Of a stretch of 64,000 nt of DNA, positions 42,197 to 49,773 are shown one piece after another; the stretch's first letter is position 1; the number at the start of each line of letters is the position of its first letter. The stretch is from Arthrobacter sp. NEB 688 (GTDB taxonomy: Bacteria; Actinomycetota; Actinomycetes; Actinomycetales; Dermatophilaceae): assembly GCF_013201035.1 (NCBI RefSeq), contig NZ_CP053707.1:1364001-1428000 (forward strand), in the 5' to 3' direction. The position numbers and the translations under genes were made by a program. The notes below the pieces were generated by a model. The model worked only from the letters and a program-made list of their open reading frames with translations, did no database searches and was not told where the DNA came from.

Positions 42197-42994
42197 ATGA
42201 CCACGACGAGCCAGCACACTGCAGGGATGGAGCTCACGGTCGGGCAGGTCGCCGAGACCTTCGGCGTCACGGTGCGCACGCTGCACCACTACGACGCCGT
42301 CGGCCTCGTCGTCCCGTCCGCCCGGACCCGCGCGGGGTACCGCCTCTACACGGACGCGGACCTCCTGCGGCTCTCCACCGTCGTCACCTACCGCCGGCTG
42401 GACCTGCCCCTCGACGAGGTGCGGGCCCTGCTCGACGGCGAGGGCAGCGCGGTGGAGCACCTGCGGCGCCAGCGCGACGTGGTCGTGACCCGGCTGGGCG
42501 AGCTCGAGGAGCTCGTCCACGCCATCGACCGAGCACTGGAGCGAGAGATGACCGAGCAGCCCGCCACGACCGAGGACCTCAAGGAGCTCTTCGGGGACGG
42601 CTTCCGCGAGGAGTACCAGCAGGAGGCGCAGGAGCGCTGGGGCGAGACCGACGCCTGGCGGCAGTCCAAGAGCCGCACCGACGGCTACACGAAGGCCGAC
42701 TGGGAGGCCGTCAAGGCCGAGCAGGACCGGGTCGACGCGGCCTTCGTCGCGGCCCTGCGGGCCGGCGAGCCGCCGACCTCGGCGGCGGCGATGGACGCGG
42801 CCGAGGCGCACCGGGTGCAGATCGAGCGGTGGTTCTACGACCTCGACCACGCCTTCCACCGGGGCCTCGGCGACATGTACGTCACCGACCCGCGCTTCAC
42901 CGCGGGCTACGAGGAGAAGGCCCCGGGCCTCGCGCAGTACGTGCGTGACGCCATCCACGCCAACGCCGACCGGCACGAGCAGCCCACCGGCTGA
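42197..42994 (+). CDS. MerR-family regulator with TipAS-like ligand domain (TipAL-like)
   Basis: A 265-residue regulator. Residues 10-80 are the MerR winged helix (TVGQVAETFGVTVRTLHHYD), residues 80-120 the dimerisation coiled coil, and residues 125-265 a TipAS-like antibiotic-recognition domain (YTKADWEAVKAEQDRVDAAF). TipAL binds thiopeptides covalently through a cysteine; this protein has no cysteine at all, so covalent capture is impossible. The ATG at 42197 is set by the promoter geometry, giving a leaderless mRNA; GTG 42176 lies inside the operator. It probably activates its own transcription. Confidence 0.88.
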   Translation: MTTTSQHTAGMELTVGQVAETFGVTVRTLHHYDAVGLVVPSARTRAGYRLYTDADLLRLSTVVTYRRLDLPLDEVRALLDGEGSAVEHLRRQRDVVVTRLGELEELVHAIDRALEREMTEQPATTEDLKELFGDGFREEYQQEAQERWGETDAWRQSKSRTDGYTKADWEAVKAEQDRVDAAFVAALRAGEPPTSAAAMDAAEAHRVQIERWFYDLDHAFHRGLGDMYVTDPRFTAGYEEKAPGLAQYVRDAIHANADRHEQPTG

Positions 42995-43018
42995 GGCCTT
43001 TCCCGCCTCTCGAGCGAC

Positions 43019-43060
43019 CAGGACACGTCGCGCGCACCTCGGTGCGCGCGGCGTGTCCTG
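43019..43060. terminator. Hairpin terminator after the TipAL-like gene
   Basis: The arms CAGGACACG (43019-43027) and CGTGTCCTG (43052-43060) pair perfectly and continue through GCGCGCAC/GTGCGCGC after a wobble, with a short CTCG-type loop. It starts 25 bases after the stop codon. Confidence 0.82.
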
Positions 43061-43191
43061 CGTCCGTCGGCCCGGGTCGGCGCGGGGGAGGGGTACTAGG
43101 ACCAAAGCCCGATGGTGGGTGTCCACGGGTCACGGGCACCGTTCTCCTCAACGGGCCGACGAGCGGTCCACCTCAGCACCAGGAGCACCCC

Positions 43192-43590
43192 ATGGCCCGT
43201 CGCCAGTCCCTCACCCGAGTCGCCGCCACCGCCGCCGTCGCCGCCGCCCTCGTGGCCGGCGCCGCCCCCGCGACCTTCGCGAAGTCGCCCGTCTCGCAGG
43301 CCAGCGGCACCTGCAGCCAGGGCGCCACCTGGAAGCTCAAGGCCAAGGCCGACAACGGTCGGGTCGAGGTCGAGCTCGAGGTCGACTCCAACCGCGCCGG
43401 CCAGACCTGGGCCTGGACGCTGCGCGACAACGGCACCAAGGTCGGCTCCGGGAGCGCGGTCACGGTCGCGCCGAGCGGCTCCTTCAGCGTCGACCGCCGC
43501 ATCACCAACCGCGCGGGCACCGACACCATCACGGCCGTCGCGACGCACGGCACCCAGACCTGCTCGGCCCGAGTCGTCTTCCGCGGCTGA
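43192..43590 (+). CDS. Small secreted beta-rich protein, function unknown
   Basis: A 132-residue protein with ATG at 43192 after an AGGAG site. Residues 1-30 are a signal peptide (RRQSLTRVAATAAVAAALVA, cleavage likely after TFA). The mature part of about 100 residues alternates short polar strands and has two cysteines (Cys in GTCSQG and QTCSAR) that could form a disulfide tying the ends together, suggesting a small immunoglobulin-like fold. No family recognised. It precedes another secreted-protein gene and a two-component system on the same strand. Confidence 0.75.
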   Translation: MARRQSLTRVAATAAVAAALVAGAAPATFAKSPVSQASGTCSQGATWKLKAKADNGRVEVELEVDSNRAGQTWAWTLRDNGTKVGSGSAVTVAPSGSFSVDRRITNRAGTDTITAVATHGTQTCSARVVFRG

Positions 43591-43626
43591 CCCCACCTGC
43601 CACACTCTCCCGAAAGGACCAGTCCC

Positions 43627-44217
43627 GTGCGACGCATCGCCCTCATCTCCCTCGGAGCCGCCGTGGCCGTCACCCCCGCCCTGCTCGGGGTCCTCGGCAA
43701 CGCCTCCTTCGCCGAGCGGCTGCCCGTCCGGGCCCCCTCGAGCGCCACCTCCAGCCCCTCGCCGTCGGCCACCTCCGACGACCCGGCCGGCCACGACGCC
43801 GGTGACGACCACGGCGGCGACCGCCCCCGCGGCACCTCCGACGACCCGGCCGGCCACGACGCGAACGACGACCACGGCGGGGACCGCCCGCGCGGCACCT
43901 CCGACGACCCGGCCGGCCACGACGCGAACGACGACCACGGCGGCGACCGCGACCGCTCCGGCGACGCCTCGAGCCACTCCGGCTCGGGCCGCGGCTCCGA
44001 CGACAGCGGCTCGCACAGCGGACGCTCGCACGGCGGAGGGTCGGACGACTCCTCCTCCAGCGGCTCCGGCCGCGGCTCCTCGGGCGGCGGGTCCGACGAC
44101 TCCTCCAGCGGCTCCGACGACAGCGGCAGCTCACGGCACGGCGGCGACGACGGCTCCGGCCACGACGCCGGCGACGACCACGGTGGGGACTCGGGTGGGC
44201 ACGGATCCGACGACTGA
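43627..44217 (+). CDS. Secreted Asp/His/Gly/Ser-rich repeat protein
   Basis: A 196-residue protein starting at GTG 43627. Residues 1-29 form a signal peptide. Residues 49-111 are three tandem 21-residue repeats of the type TSDDPAGHDAxDDHGGDRPR, then a Ser/Gly/Asp-rich tail with a final GHDAGDDHGGDS. The many Asp and His residues suggest metal-ion binding outside the cell. It overlaps the histidine kinase start by 23 bases, so the two are co-translated; it may present a ligand to the kinase. No known family. Confidence 0.75.
   Translation: MRRIALISLGAAVAVTPALLGVLGNASFAERLPVRAPSSATSSPSPSATSDDPAGHDAGDDHGGDRPRGTSDDPAGHDANDDHGGDRPRGTSDDPAGHDANDDHGGDRDRSGDASSHSGSGRGSDDSGSHSGRSHGGGSDDSSSSGSGRGSSGGGSDDSSSGSDDSGSSRHGGDDGSGHDAGDDHGGDSGGHGSDD
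43771..43959 (+). repeat. Three tandem 63-base repeats within the Asp/His-rich gene
   Basis: Units start at 43771, 43834 and 43897 and encode 21 residues each. The second and third are nearly identical; the first differs in a few bases (GGTGAC for GAACGAC-type positions). In-frame unit length means copy number can change without breaking the gene. Confidence 0.9.
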
Positions 44218-45646
44218 TCCCACGGTCCCGTCCCCGGTCTGGGTCCCTGCCCCGGCCGGGGGCGCCCCGTGCCCCGAGCCCGCCTGGGTCACCGTCTCGC
44301 GTCCCGCCGAGGTCGACACCGACGACGGACCCGTCCACCCGCGCCGGGTGCTGGCCCAGCTGGGCCTCGGGGTCCTCGCGGCCCTCGTCCTCGTCGGGGT
44401 CCTCGGCTCCCTGGCCGCCCAGCAGCTCGCCGAGCGCGAGGCCGTCAACGACGCCGCCTCGATGGCCGGCGTCATCGCCGAGGCGGTCGTCCAGCCGGCG
44501 ATGACCGAGCAGCTGATGGCCGGCGACCCCGCGGCCGCCGACGCGTTCGGGTCGACCCTGGCCCGCAGCCTCGACCGCGAGACGGTCGTCCGGGTCAAGC
44601 TGTGGCGGCCCGACGGGTACGTCCTGTGGGCCGACGAGCCGCAGCTCGTCGGGCGCACCTTCGCCCTCGACGGCGGCCAGCGCGAGGCCCTCGACGGCCC
44701 GACGACCGTCGCGGAGGTCTCCGAGCTCGACGCCGACGAGAACCAGTTCGAGAAGGGCGACCGGCTCGTCGAGGTCTACCGCCCGGTGTGGATGCCCGAC
44801 GGGCAGACCGCCCTGTTCGAGATCTACGTCTCCTACGACCCCGTCGCCCAGCGCACCGGCCAGCTCTGGCGCGGCTTCGCCGGGGTCACCGCGAGCACCC
44901 TCGTGCTCTTCGTCCTCATCGTCGCCCCGCTCGTCCTCGCCCTGCTGCGGCGCATCCGCAGCGCCGAGGCCCGCCAGGTCGCCCTCCTGCAGCGGGCGGT
45001 CGACGCCTCCGAGGTCGAGCGCCGGCGCCTCGCCGCGACCCTCCACGACGGCCCCGTCCAGGAGCTCGCCGCCACCTCCTTCACCGTCTCGGGTGCGTCC
45101 GCGACGGCCGCGGCCCGTGGCGAGACCGCCCTGGCCCGCGACCTGGACGCCGCCGCGACCGCCGTGCGCGCCAGCATCCGCTCGCTGCGCACCCTGCTCG
45201 TCGACCTCCACCCGCCGAGCCTGTCGCGGGCCGGCGTCGTCGCCGCCCTGACCGACCTCGCGACGTCGGTGCGCGCCGACGGCGTCGTCGTCCGGCTCGA
45301 CACCGACCCCGAGGACGAGCTCGCCCTGACCGACGACGCCCAGCGCCTCGTGCACCGCGTCGCGCAGGAGTGCGTCCGCAACGCCGCCCGGCACGCCGGC
45401 CCGGCCGAGGTCGTCGTGTCGCTGCACCGCACCGGCCCCGGCACGGTCGTGCTCGACGTCCTCGACGACGGGCTCGGCTTCGACGTCGAGGCCGTCCTCG
45501 CCGACCCCGAGCCGGGGCACCTCGGGACCGCGCTGATCGCCGACGCGGCCTCGGTCCCGGGTGCGACACTGCGGGTGGCCAGCTCGCTGGGCGCCGGGAC
45601 GCACTGGCGCCTCGACCTCGAGGGCCCGTTGGGAGCACGTCCATGA
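44195..45646 (+). CDS. NarX/LiaS-type sensor histidine kinase
   Basis: A kinase of about 483 residues. A first membrane helix (about residues 52-72), an outside sensor of about 150 residues, and a second helix (about 227-250) precede the HisKA_3 domain with His284 in LAATLHDGPVQELA and an ATPase domain with ECVRNAARHAG and DDGLGFD. The start is uncertain: GTG 44195 overlaps the secreted-protein gene, and GTG 44183 is an alternative. The response regulator overlaps its stop as ATGA. Confidence 0.9.
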   Translation: MGTDPTTDPTVPSPVWVPAPAGGAPCPEPAWVTVSRPAEVDTDDGPVHPRRVLAQLGLGVLAALVLVGVLGSLAAQQLAEREAVNDAASMAGVIAEAVVQPAMTEQLMAGDPAAADAFGSTLARSLDRETVVRVKLWRPDGYVLWADEPQLVGRTFALDGGQREALDGPTTVAEVSELDADENQFEKGDRLVEVYRPVWMPDGQTALFEIYVSYDPVAQRTGQLWRGFAGVTASTLVLFVLIVAPLVLALLRRIRSAEARQVALLQRAVDASEVERRRLAATLHDGPVQELAATSFTVSGASATAAARGETALARDLDAAATAVRASIRSLRTLLVDLHPPSLSRAGVVAALTDLATSVRADGVVVRLDTDPEDELALTDDAQRLVHRVAQECVRNAARHAGPAEVVVSLHRTGPGTVVLDVLDDGLGFDVEAVLADPEPGHLGTALIADAASVPGATLRVASSLGAGTHWRLDLEGPLGARP

Positions 45647-46275
45647 TCCGGGTCCTCGTGGCGGACGACCACCAGCTCGTCCGGGCGGGGGTCCGCACGC
45701 TGCTCGACGCCGAGGCCGACATCACCGTCGTCGCCGAGGCGCGCGACGGCGCCGAGGCGGTCGAGTCCGCCATCGGCACCGAGCCCGACGTCGTCCTCAT
45801 GGACCTCTCGATGCCCGGCCTCGACGGGGTCGAGGGCACCCGGGGCGTCCTCGCGGCCCGGCCGGGGACCCGCGTCCTCGTCCTCACGAGCTTCTCCGAC
45901 CGCGACCGCGTGCGCGAGGTCCTCGCCGCCGGCGCCATCGGGTACGTCCTCAAGGACTCCGAGCCGGCCGACCTCGTCGCCGCGGTGCGGGCCGCGGCGC
46001 AGGGGCACGTCCCGATCGACCCGCGCGTCGCCGTCGCCCTCCTGCCCGCCACCGGCGACCCGGTGCGCGACGGCGCGGCCGTCGGCCTCTCGCCGCGCGA
46101 GACCGAGGTGCTGCGCCTGGTGTCGCAGGGCCTGGCCAACAAGCAGATCGCCCGCGCCCTCGGCATCACCGAGCGCACCGTCAAGGCGCACCTCGGCCGG
46201 GTGTTCCGCGAGATCGGCGTCGTCGACCGCACGAGCGCGGCCCTCTGGGCGCGCGACCACCTGCCCGCCCCCTGA
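45643..46275 (+). CDS. LuxR/NarL-family response regulator
   Basis: A 210-residue regulator with receiver residues DD at 8-9, Asp54 in VVLMDLSMPG, Thr in LTSFSDRD and Lys in YVLKDSEP, then a LuxR helix-turn-helix (LSPRETEVLRLVSQGLANKQ, ERTVKAHLGRVFREIG). Co-translated with the kinase upstream. It may control the two secreted-protein genes at the start of the cluster, an inference from position. Confidence 0.95.
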   Translation: MIRVLVADDHQLVRAGVRTLLDAEADITVVAEARDGAEAVESAIGTEPDVVLMDLSMPGLDGVEGTRGVLAARPGTRVLVLTSFSDRDRVREVLAAGAIGYVLKDSEPADLVAAVRAAAQGHVPIDPRVAVALLPATGDPVRDGAAVGLSPRETEVLRLVSQGLANKQIARALGITERTVKAHLGRVFREIGVVDRTSAALWARDHLPAP

Positions 46276-46319
46276 CCCGCGCGGGGACGGCCGTCGGGAC
46301 GCTGGCCTAGGCTCGCGGC

Positions 46320-46964
46320 GTGAGCGCACGGGACGGGGTCTTCATCGCCTTCGAGGGCGGCGACGGTGCGGGCAAGTCGACGCAGGTGCGGCTGCTCGCC
46401 GAGGCGCTGCGCGCCCACGGCCGCGAGGTCCTCGTCACCCGGCAGCCCGGGGGCACCGAGCTCGGCGCCGCCATCCGCGACCTCGTCCTGCACGGCGGCC
46501 ACGTCTCGCCGCGCGCCGAGGCCCTCCTCTTCGCCGCCGACAAGGCCCACCACGTCGACCTCGTCATCCGGCCGGCCCTCGCCGCCGGGCAGGTCGTGCT
46601 CACCGACCGCTACACCGACTCCTCGGTCGCCTACCAGGGCGCCGGGCGTGACCTCGGCGCCGCCGAGGTCCACGACCTGCAGATGTGGGCCGTCGACGCC
46701 CTCGTCCCGGACCTCACCGTCGTCGTCGACGTCGACCCCGCCGAGGGCCGCCGGCGCCGCGGCGAGGTGCACGACCGCCTCGAGGCCGAGGCCGACGCCT
46801 TCCACGCCGCGATCCGCGAGCACTTCCTCGCGATGGCCCGCGGCAACCCCGAGCGTTACGTCGTCGTCGACGGCACGCAGCCGCCCGAGGCGCTGCACGC
46901 CGCCGTCCTCGAGCGCGTCGCCACGACCGGGGCGCTCGACCCCGTCGACGGGGGAGCGCCGTGA
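46320..46964 (+). CDS. tmk: Thymidylate kinase
   Basis: Phosphorylates dTMP to dTDP. A 214-residue protein with P-loop FEGGDGAGKSTQ, the DRY motif in LTDRYTDSSVAYQGAGR, and a LID region with RRRRGEVHDRLE. GTG at 46320 follows TAGGCT (46308-46313) by six bases with no ribosome-binding site. The stop overlaps holB as GTGA, a conserved tmk-holB pair. Confidence 0.97.
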   Translation: MSARDGVFIAFEGGDGAGKSTQVRLLAEALRAHGREVLVTRQPGGTELGAAIRDLVLHGGHVSPRAEALLFAADKAHHVDLVIRPALAAGQVVLTDRYTDSSVAYQGAGRDLGAAEVHDLQMWAVDALVPDLTVVVDVDPAEGRRRRGEVHDRLEAEADAFHAAIREHFLAMARGNPERYVVVDGTQPPEALHAAVLERVATTGALDPVDGGAP

Positions 46965-48109
46965 GCGTCTGGCGCGACGTCATCGGCCAGGAGGCGGCGG
47001 TCGGCGTCCTCGAGCGCGCCGTCCGGGACCCCGCCTCGATGACCCACGCGTGGCTCTTCACCGGTCCGCCCGGGTCGGGCCGCTCGGTCGCCGCGCGGGC
47101 CTTCGCGGCGGCGCTGCTCTGCCCGCGGGGCGGCTGCGGCGAGTGCCGCGAGTGCCGCACCGCCCTCGACGGCACCCACGCCGACGTCGACGTCATCGCG
47201 ACCGAGGGGCTCTCGATCAAGGTCGCGGACGTGCGCGACTACGTCACCCTCGCGGGGATGCGGCCGTCCGTCGGCACGTACCGCATCATCATCGTCGAGG
47301 ACGCCGACCGGCTGACCGCCTACTCGGACGCCCCCGCGAACGCGCTGCTCAAGGCCCTCGAGGAGCCGACCCCGCGCACCGTGTGGATGCTCTGCGCGCC
47401 CTCGGTCGAGGACGTCATCATCACGATCCGCTCGCGCTCGCGGCACGTCCGGCTGCGCACCCCGTCGGTCGAGGCGGTCGCCGACCTCCTCGTGCGCCGC
47501 GACGGCGTCGACCACGCGATGGCCCTCTACGCGGCCCGGGCCGCGCAGTCGCACGTCGGCCTCGCCCGCCGCCTGGCCCGCGACGAGCACGCGCGCATCC
47601 GCCGCCACGACGTCGTGTCGATGGCCGGGAAGATCGTCTCGGTCGGCGAGGCCGTCGGCGCCGCCCAGGACATCGTGACGATCGCCCAGGAGGAGGCGGC
47701 CGCGGCCTCGGGGGAGCGCGACGCCGCCGAGCGCGCCCGGCTGCTCGAGGTCCTCGGCGCCGACCCGACCGCCCGCACCCAGCCGCCGCACGTCCGCTCG
47801 CAGGTCTCGGCGCTGGAGAAGGAGCAGAAGACCCGCGCGACCCGCTTCACCCGCGACGTCGTCGACCGCGCGCTCGTCGACCTGCTCTCGGTCTACCGCG
47901 ACGCGCTCGTCCAGCGCACGCGCGCCGGGGCCGCCCTCGTCAACGAGGACAGCCGGGCCGTCGTCACCCGGGTGGCCGAGGCGTTCACCGCCGACCAGCT
48001 GCTGGAGGCGATGGACGCCGTGGGCACCGCGCGCGAGCGCATCGGCGCCAACGTCGCGCCGCTCCTGGCGCTGGAGGCGATGGCGCTCTCCCTCCGCCTG
48101 CCGCGCTGA
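46961..48109 (+). CDS. holB: DNA polymerase III delta' subunit
   Basis: A 382-residue clamp-loader subunit. The AAA+ domain starts WRDVIGQEAAVGVLERAVRD and its P-loop is GPPGSGRSVAA, with Arg instead of the Walker Lys, as is usual for the non-hydrolysing delta' subunit. Zinc-binding cysteines appear in CPRGGCGECRECRTALDG. The conserved Ala-Asn-Ala-Leu-Leu-Lys-Ala-Leu-Glu-Glu stretch is present. It is translationally coupled to tmk. Confidence 0.95.
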   Translation: MSVWRDVIGQEAAVGVLERAVRDPASMTHAWLFTGPPGSGRSVAARAFAAALLCPRGGCGECRECRTALDGTHADVDVIATEGLSIKVADVRDYVTLAGMRPSVGTYRIIIVEDADRLTAYSDAPANALLKALEEPTPRTVWMLCAPSVEDVIITIRSRSRHVRLRTPSVEAVADLLVRRDGVDHAMALYAARAAQSHVGLARRLARDEHARIRRHDVVSMAGKIVSVGEAVGAAQDIVTIAQEEAAAASGERDAAERARLLEVLGADPTARTQPPHVRSQVSALEKEQKTRATRFTRDVVDRALVDLLSVYRDALVQRTRAGAALVNEDSRAVVTRVAEAFTADQLLEAMDAVGTARERIGANVAPLLALEAMALSLRLPR

Positions 48110-48125
48110 GGCGAGGGCCGGCGGG

Positions 48126-48530
48126 TCACCAGGTGCCGGTGGTCCTCGGCGGGGCCGCGGGTCGGGGCTCCCGAGCCGGCGCCGCGGCACCCCGGTCGTC
48201 GTCCTCGCGCAGGTGGGCCGGCACCTCGCCGCGGCCGAGGGCGGCCGCGTCCTCGGCCACCAGTCGCCGCTCCTCGGGGCCGAGCTCGTCCATCCGGCGC
48301 AGGCCCTGCTCGACGAGCGGCGCCGCGAAGGCGCTGAACCGGTCGTCCCCGGCGAGGTCGCGCAGCGTGGCCCGCCCGGCGAGGACGTCCTCGATGCGGC
48401 GCCGGACGCCCGCGTCCTCGGCGCGGTCCCGCAGGACCTCGAGCGAGCGGCGCAGGTGCGTCTGCAGGGCGCCCGACAGCGGGGCCCCGGGCAGCAGCGG
48501 CGGGCCGTCGGTGCGTCCGTCGGTGCTCAC
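48126..48530 (-). CDS. Hypothetical helical protein of a type VII secretion-like gene set
   Basis: A 134-residue protein whose GTG at 48530 overlaps the stop of the upstream gene as GTGA. It is mainly charged helices (LRRSLEVLRDRAEDAGVRRR), with no membrane segment, and the C terminus is Pro/Ala/Arg-rich. No family recognised. As the last gene of the set it might be a chaperone or immunity-like partner for the larger protein before it, but nothing in the sequence shows this. Confidence 0.6.
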   Translation of the reverse strand: MSTDGRTDGPPLLPGAPLSGALQTHLRRSLEVLRDRAEDAGVRRRIEDVLAGRATLRDLAGDDRFSAFAAPLVEQGLRRMDELGPEERRLVAEDAAALGRGEVPAHLREDDDRGAAAPAREPRPAAPPRTTGTW

Positions 48531-49288
48531 GACCGGCTCCCCGCGGGGGCGACGTTGTTGTCGAAGGCGTCCGGGATGTCGATGAGGTGCCAGTCGCCGG
48601 CCGACCCCATCGTCGCCGAGACCGTGTCGACGAGGACGTCGACGATGGTCATGGCGCCCTCGATGAGGCCGATGATCTTCTGGATGTTCGCGATGATCTC
48701 GGTGACGCCCCAGTAGGTGGCCGCCGCTCCGATCGCCCCGCCGACCAGCGTCCACGAGCCGCCGGCCGTCGCGGCCGCGCTGATGCCCGCGGCGATGAGC
48801 AGGTCGATGAGCGTCTGGACGACGTTGCCGACGTCCTTGGCCACGCCGTAGAGGCCGTTCGCGACGTCGTCGTAGCCCGAGGCGGCGATCTCGAGCATCC
48901 CGGCGGCCCTCTCGAGGGCCACGCTCTGGCTGACCATCGTGGCCTGCGCGTCCCGCCAGGCGTTGCCGTCCCAGTGCTGGTCGAGCACCGCGGAGGCGGA
49001 GTCGACGGCGCCGGCCGTGCTCTCGCAGAAGCCCTTGAGGTTGCGCATCGCCGCGGCGGAGGTGGCCACCCGCTGCCAGTCGCCGGCCAGCCACGTCTCG
49101 GCCTTCTCCTGCAGGTCGAACCCGCCGTCGGCCTTGTCGAGGACGACGAGCGCCCAGTGCCCGAGCGAGAGCCAGTCCGCCATCCCCAGCGCGGCGTCGA
49201 AGGTCGACGGGATCGCCTGGGCGGGAACGGGTTCGAACAGCCAGCTCGCCGGGTTGTACCCACCCCCGCCGGTGCTGGCGGTGACCAT
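48527..49288 (-). CDS. WXG-type helical protein with hydrophobic C-terminal region
   Basis: A 253-residue protein. A central helix-turn-helix contains W-D-G in LDQHWDGNAWRDAQATM, resembling the WXG turn of type VII secretion substrates, followed by helices rich in Ala and Gly with hydrophobic stretches (LIDLLIAAGISAAATAGG and IIANIQKIIGLIEGAM) like those at the N terminus of large actinobacterial effectors. It is short and lacks a toxin domain. Overlaps on both sides (TGATG and GTGA) make it the middle gene of a three-gene operon. Confidence 0.65.
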   Translation of the reverse strand: MVTASTGGGGYNPASWLFEPVPAQAIPSTFDAALGMADWLSLGHWALVVLDKADGGFDLQEKAETWLAGDWQRVATSAAAMRNLKGFCESTAGAVDSASAVLDQHWDGNAWRDAQATMVSQSVALERAAGMLEIAASGYDDVANGLYGVAKDVGNVVQTLIDLLIAAGISAAATAGGSWTLVGGAIGAAATYWGVTEIIANIQKIIGLIEGAMTIVDVLVDTVSATMGSAGDWHLIDIPDAFDNNVAPAGSRS

Positions 49289-49638
49289 CAGTGCCCCCAG
49301 TACGTGGTGTCGAGCCGCTGGGCGGCGGCGGCGTCGAGCGCCTCGTAGCGGTCGGCCGACGCCCGCAGCGCCGCTGCCGTGCCGCTCATGACCTGCTGGA
49401 TGTCGGCCATGAGGTCCCGGACGCCGGTGTCCATCCCCGTCGTCACGTCGACGAAGCGCTCGAAGACCGCACCCCCCGAGGGGTCGAAGTCCACCCACCT
49501 CGAGGCGTAGGACATCGCCTCGGTGGCGTCGTCGCCGAGACCGGCGAACTCCGTCGCGGCCTCGCGCAGCCGCGCCGGGTGGACGCGGAACCTCTCGTCC
49601 CGGTCGCTGCTCGGGCTGCTCTCGTCCCGTCGGCTCAT
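49288..49638 (-). CDS. EspC/WXG100-like small secreted protein
   Basis: A 116-residue protein with ATG at 49638 after GAGGAGGGGG. The region FRVHPARLREAATEFAGLGD matches the start of the EspC/DUF2580 family of type VII secretion-associated proteins; a second helix with VRDLMADIQQVMSGTAAAL follows. No canonical WXG turn is seen, but the size, helical pattern and the position before a WXG-type gene support a substrate or pairing partner. No EccC, EccD or mycosin genes are present in the window. Confidence 0.7.
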   Translation of the reverse strand: MSRRDESSPSSDRDERFRVHPARLREAATEFAGLGDDATEAMSYASRWVDFDPSGGAVFERFVDVTTGMDTGVRDLMADIQQVMSGTAAALRASADRYEALDAAAAQRLDTTYWGH

Positions 49639-49761
49639 GTGGCCCCCTCCTCGTGTCGTCCCCCAGCCTCCCGGGAGGGTACGGGGTCGGCAATGGGCAG
49701 CACTCCCCGGTTGCGGCCGATTCGTGACCTCCCCGGGGCGGGGGCTCCCATCCGGCTCGCC

Positions 49762-49767
49762 TAGGGT
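49762..49767 (+). promoter_or_regulatory. -10 element of the secreted peptidase gene
   Basis: TAGGGT at 49762-49767 ends six bases before the ATG at 49774. There is no ribosome-binding site, so a leaderless transcript is likely. The 135-base divergent region also serves the EspC-like gene. Confidence 0.55.
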
Positions 49768-49773
49768 GCGCCC

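Noticed and set aside
43095-43112. DosR/DevR-like box (GGACCAAAGCCC) upstream of the secreted-protein genes
   Set aside because: It lacks one base of the palindrome consensus, has only one clear half, and the nearby kinase has no GAF domain as in DevS/DosT.
47060-47110. Walker A Lys to Arg change in HolB as a sign of inactivation
   Set aside because: The delta' subunit does not hydrolyse ATP, and loss of the P-loop Lys is common in the family.
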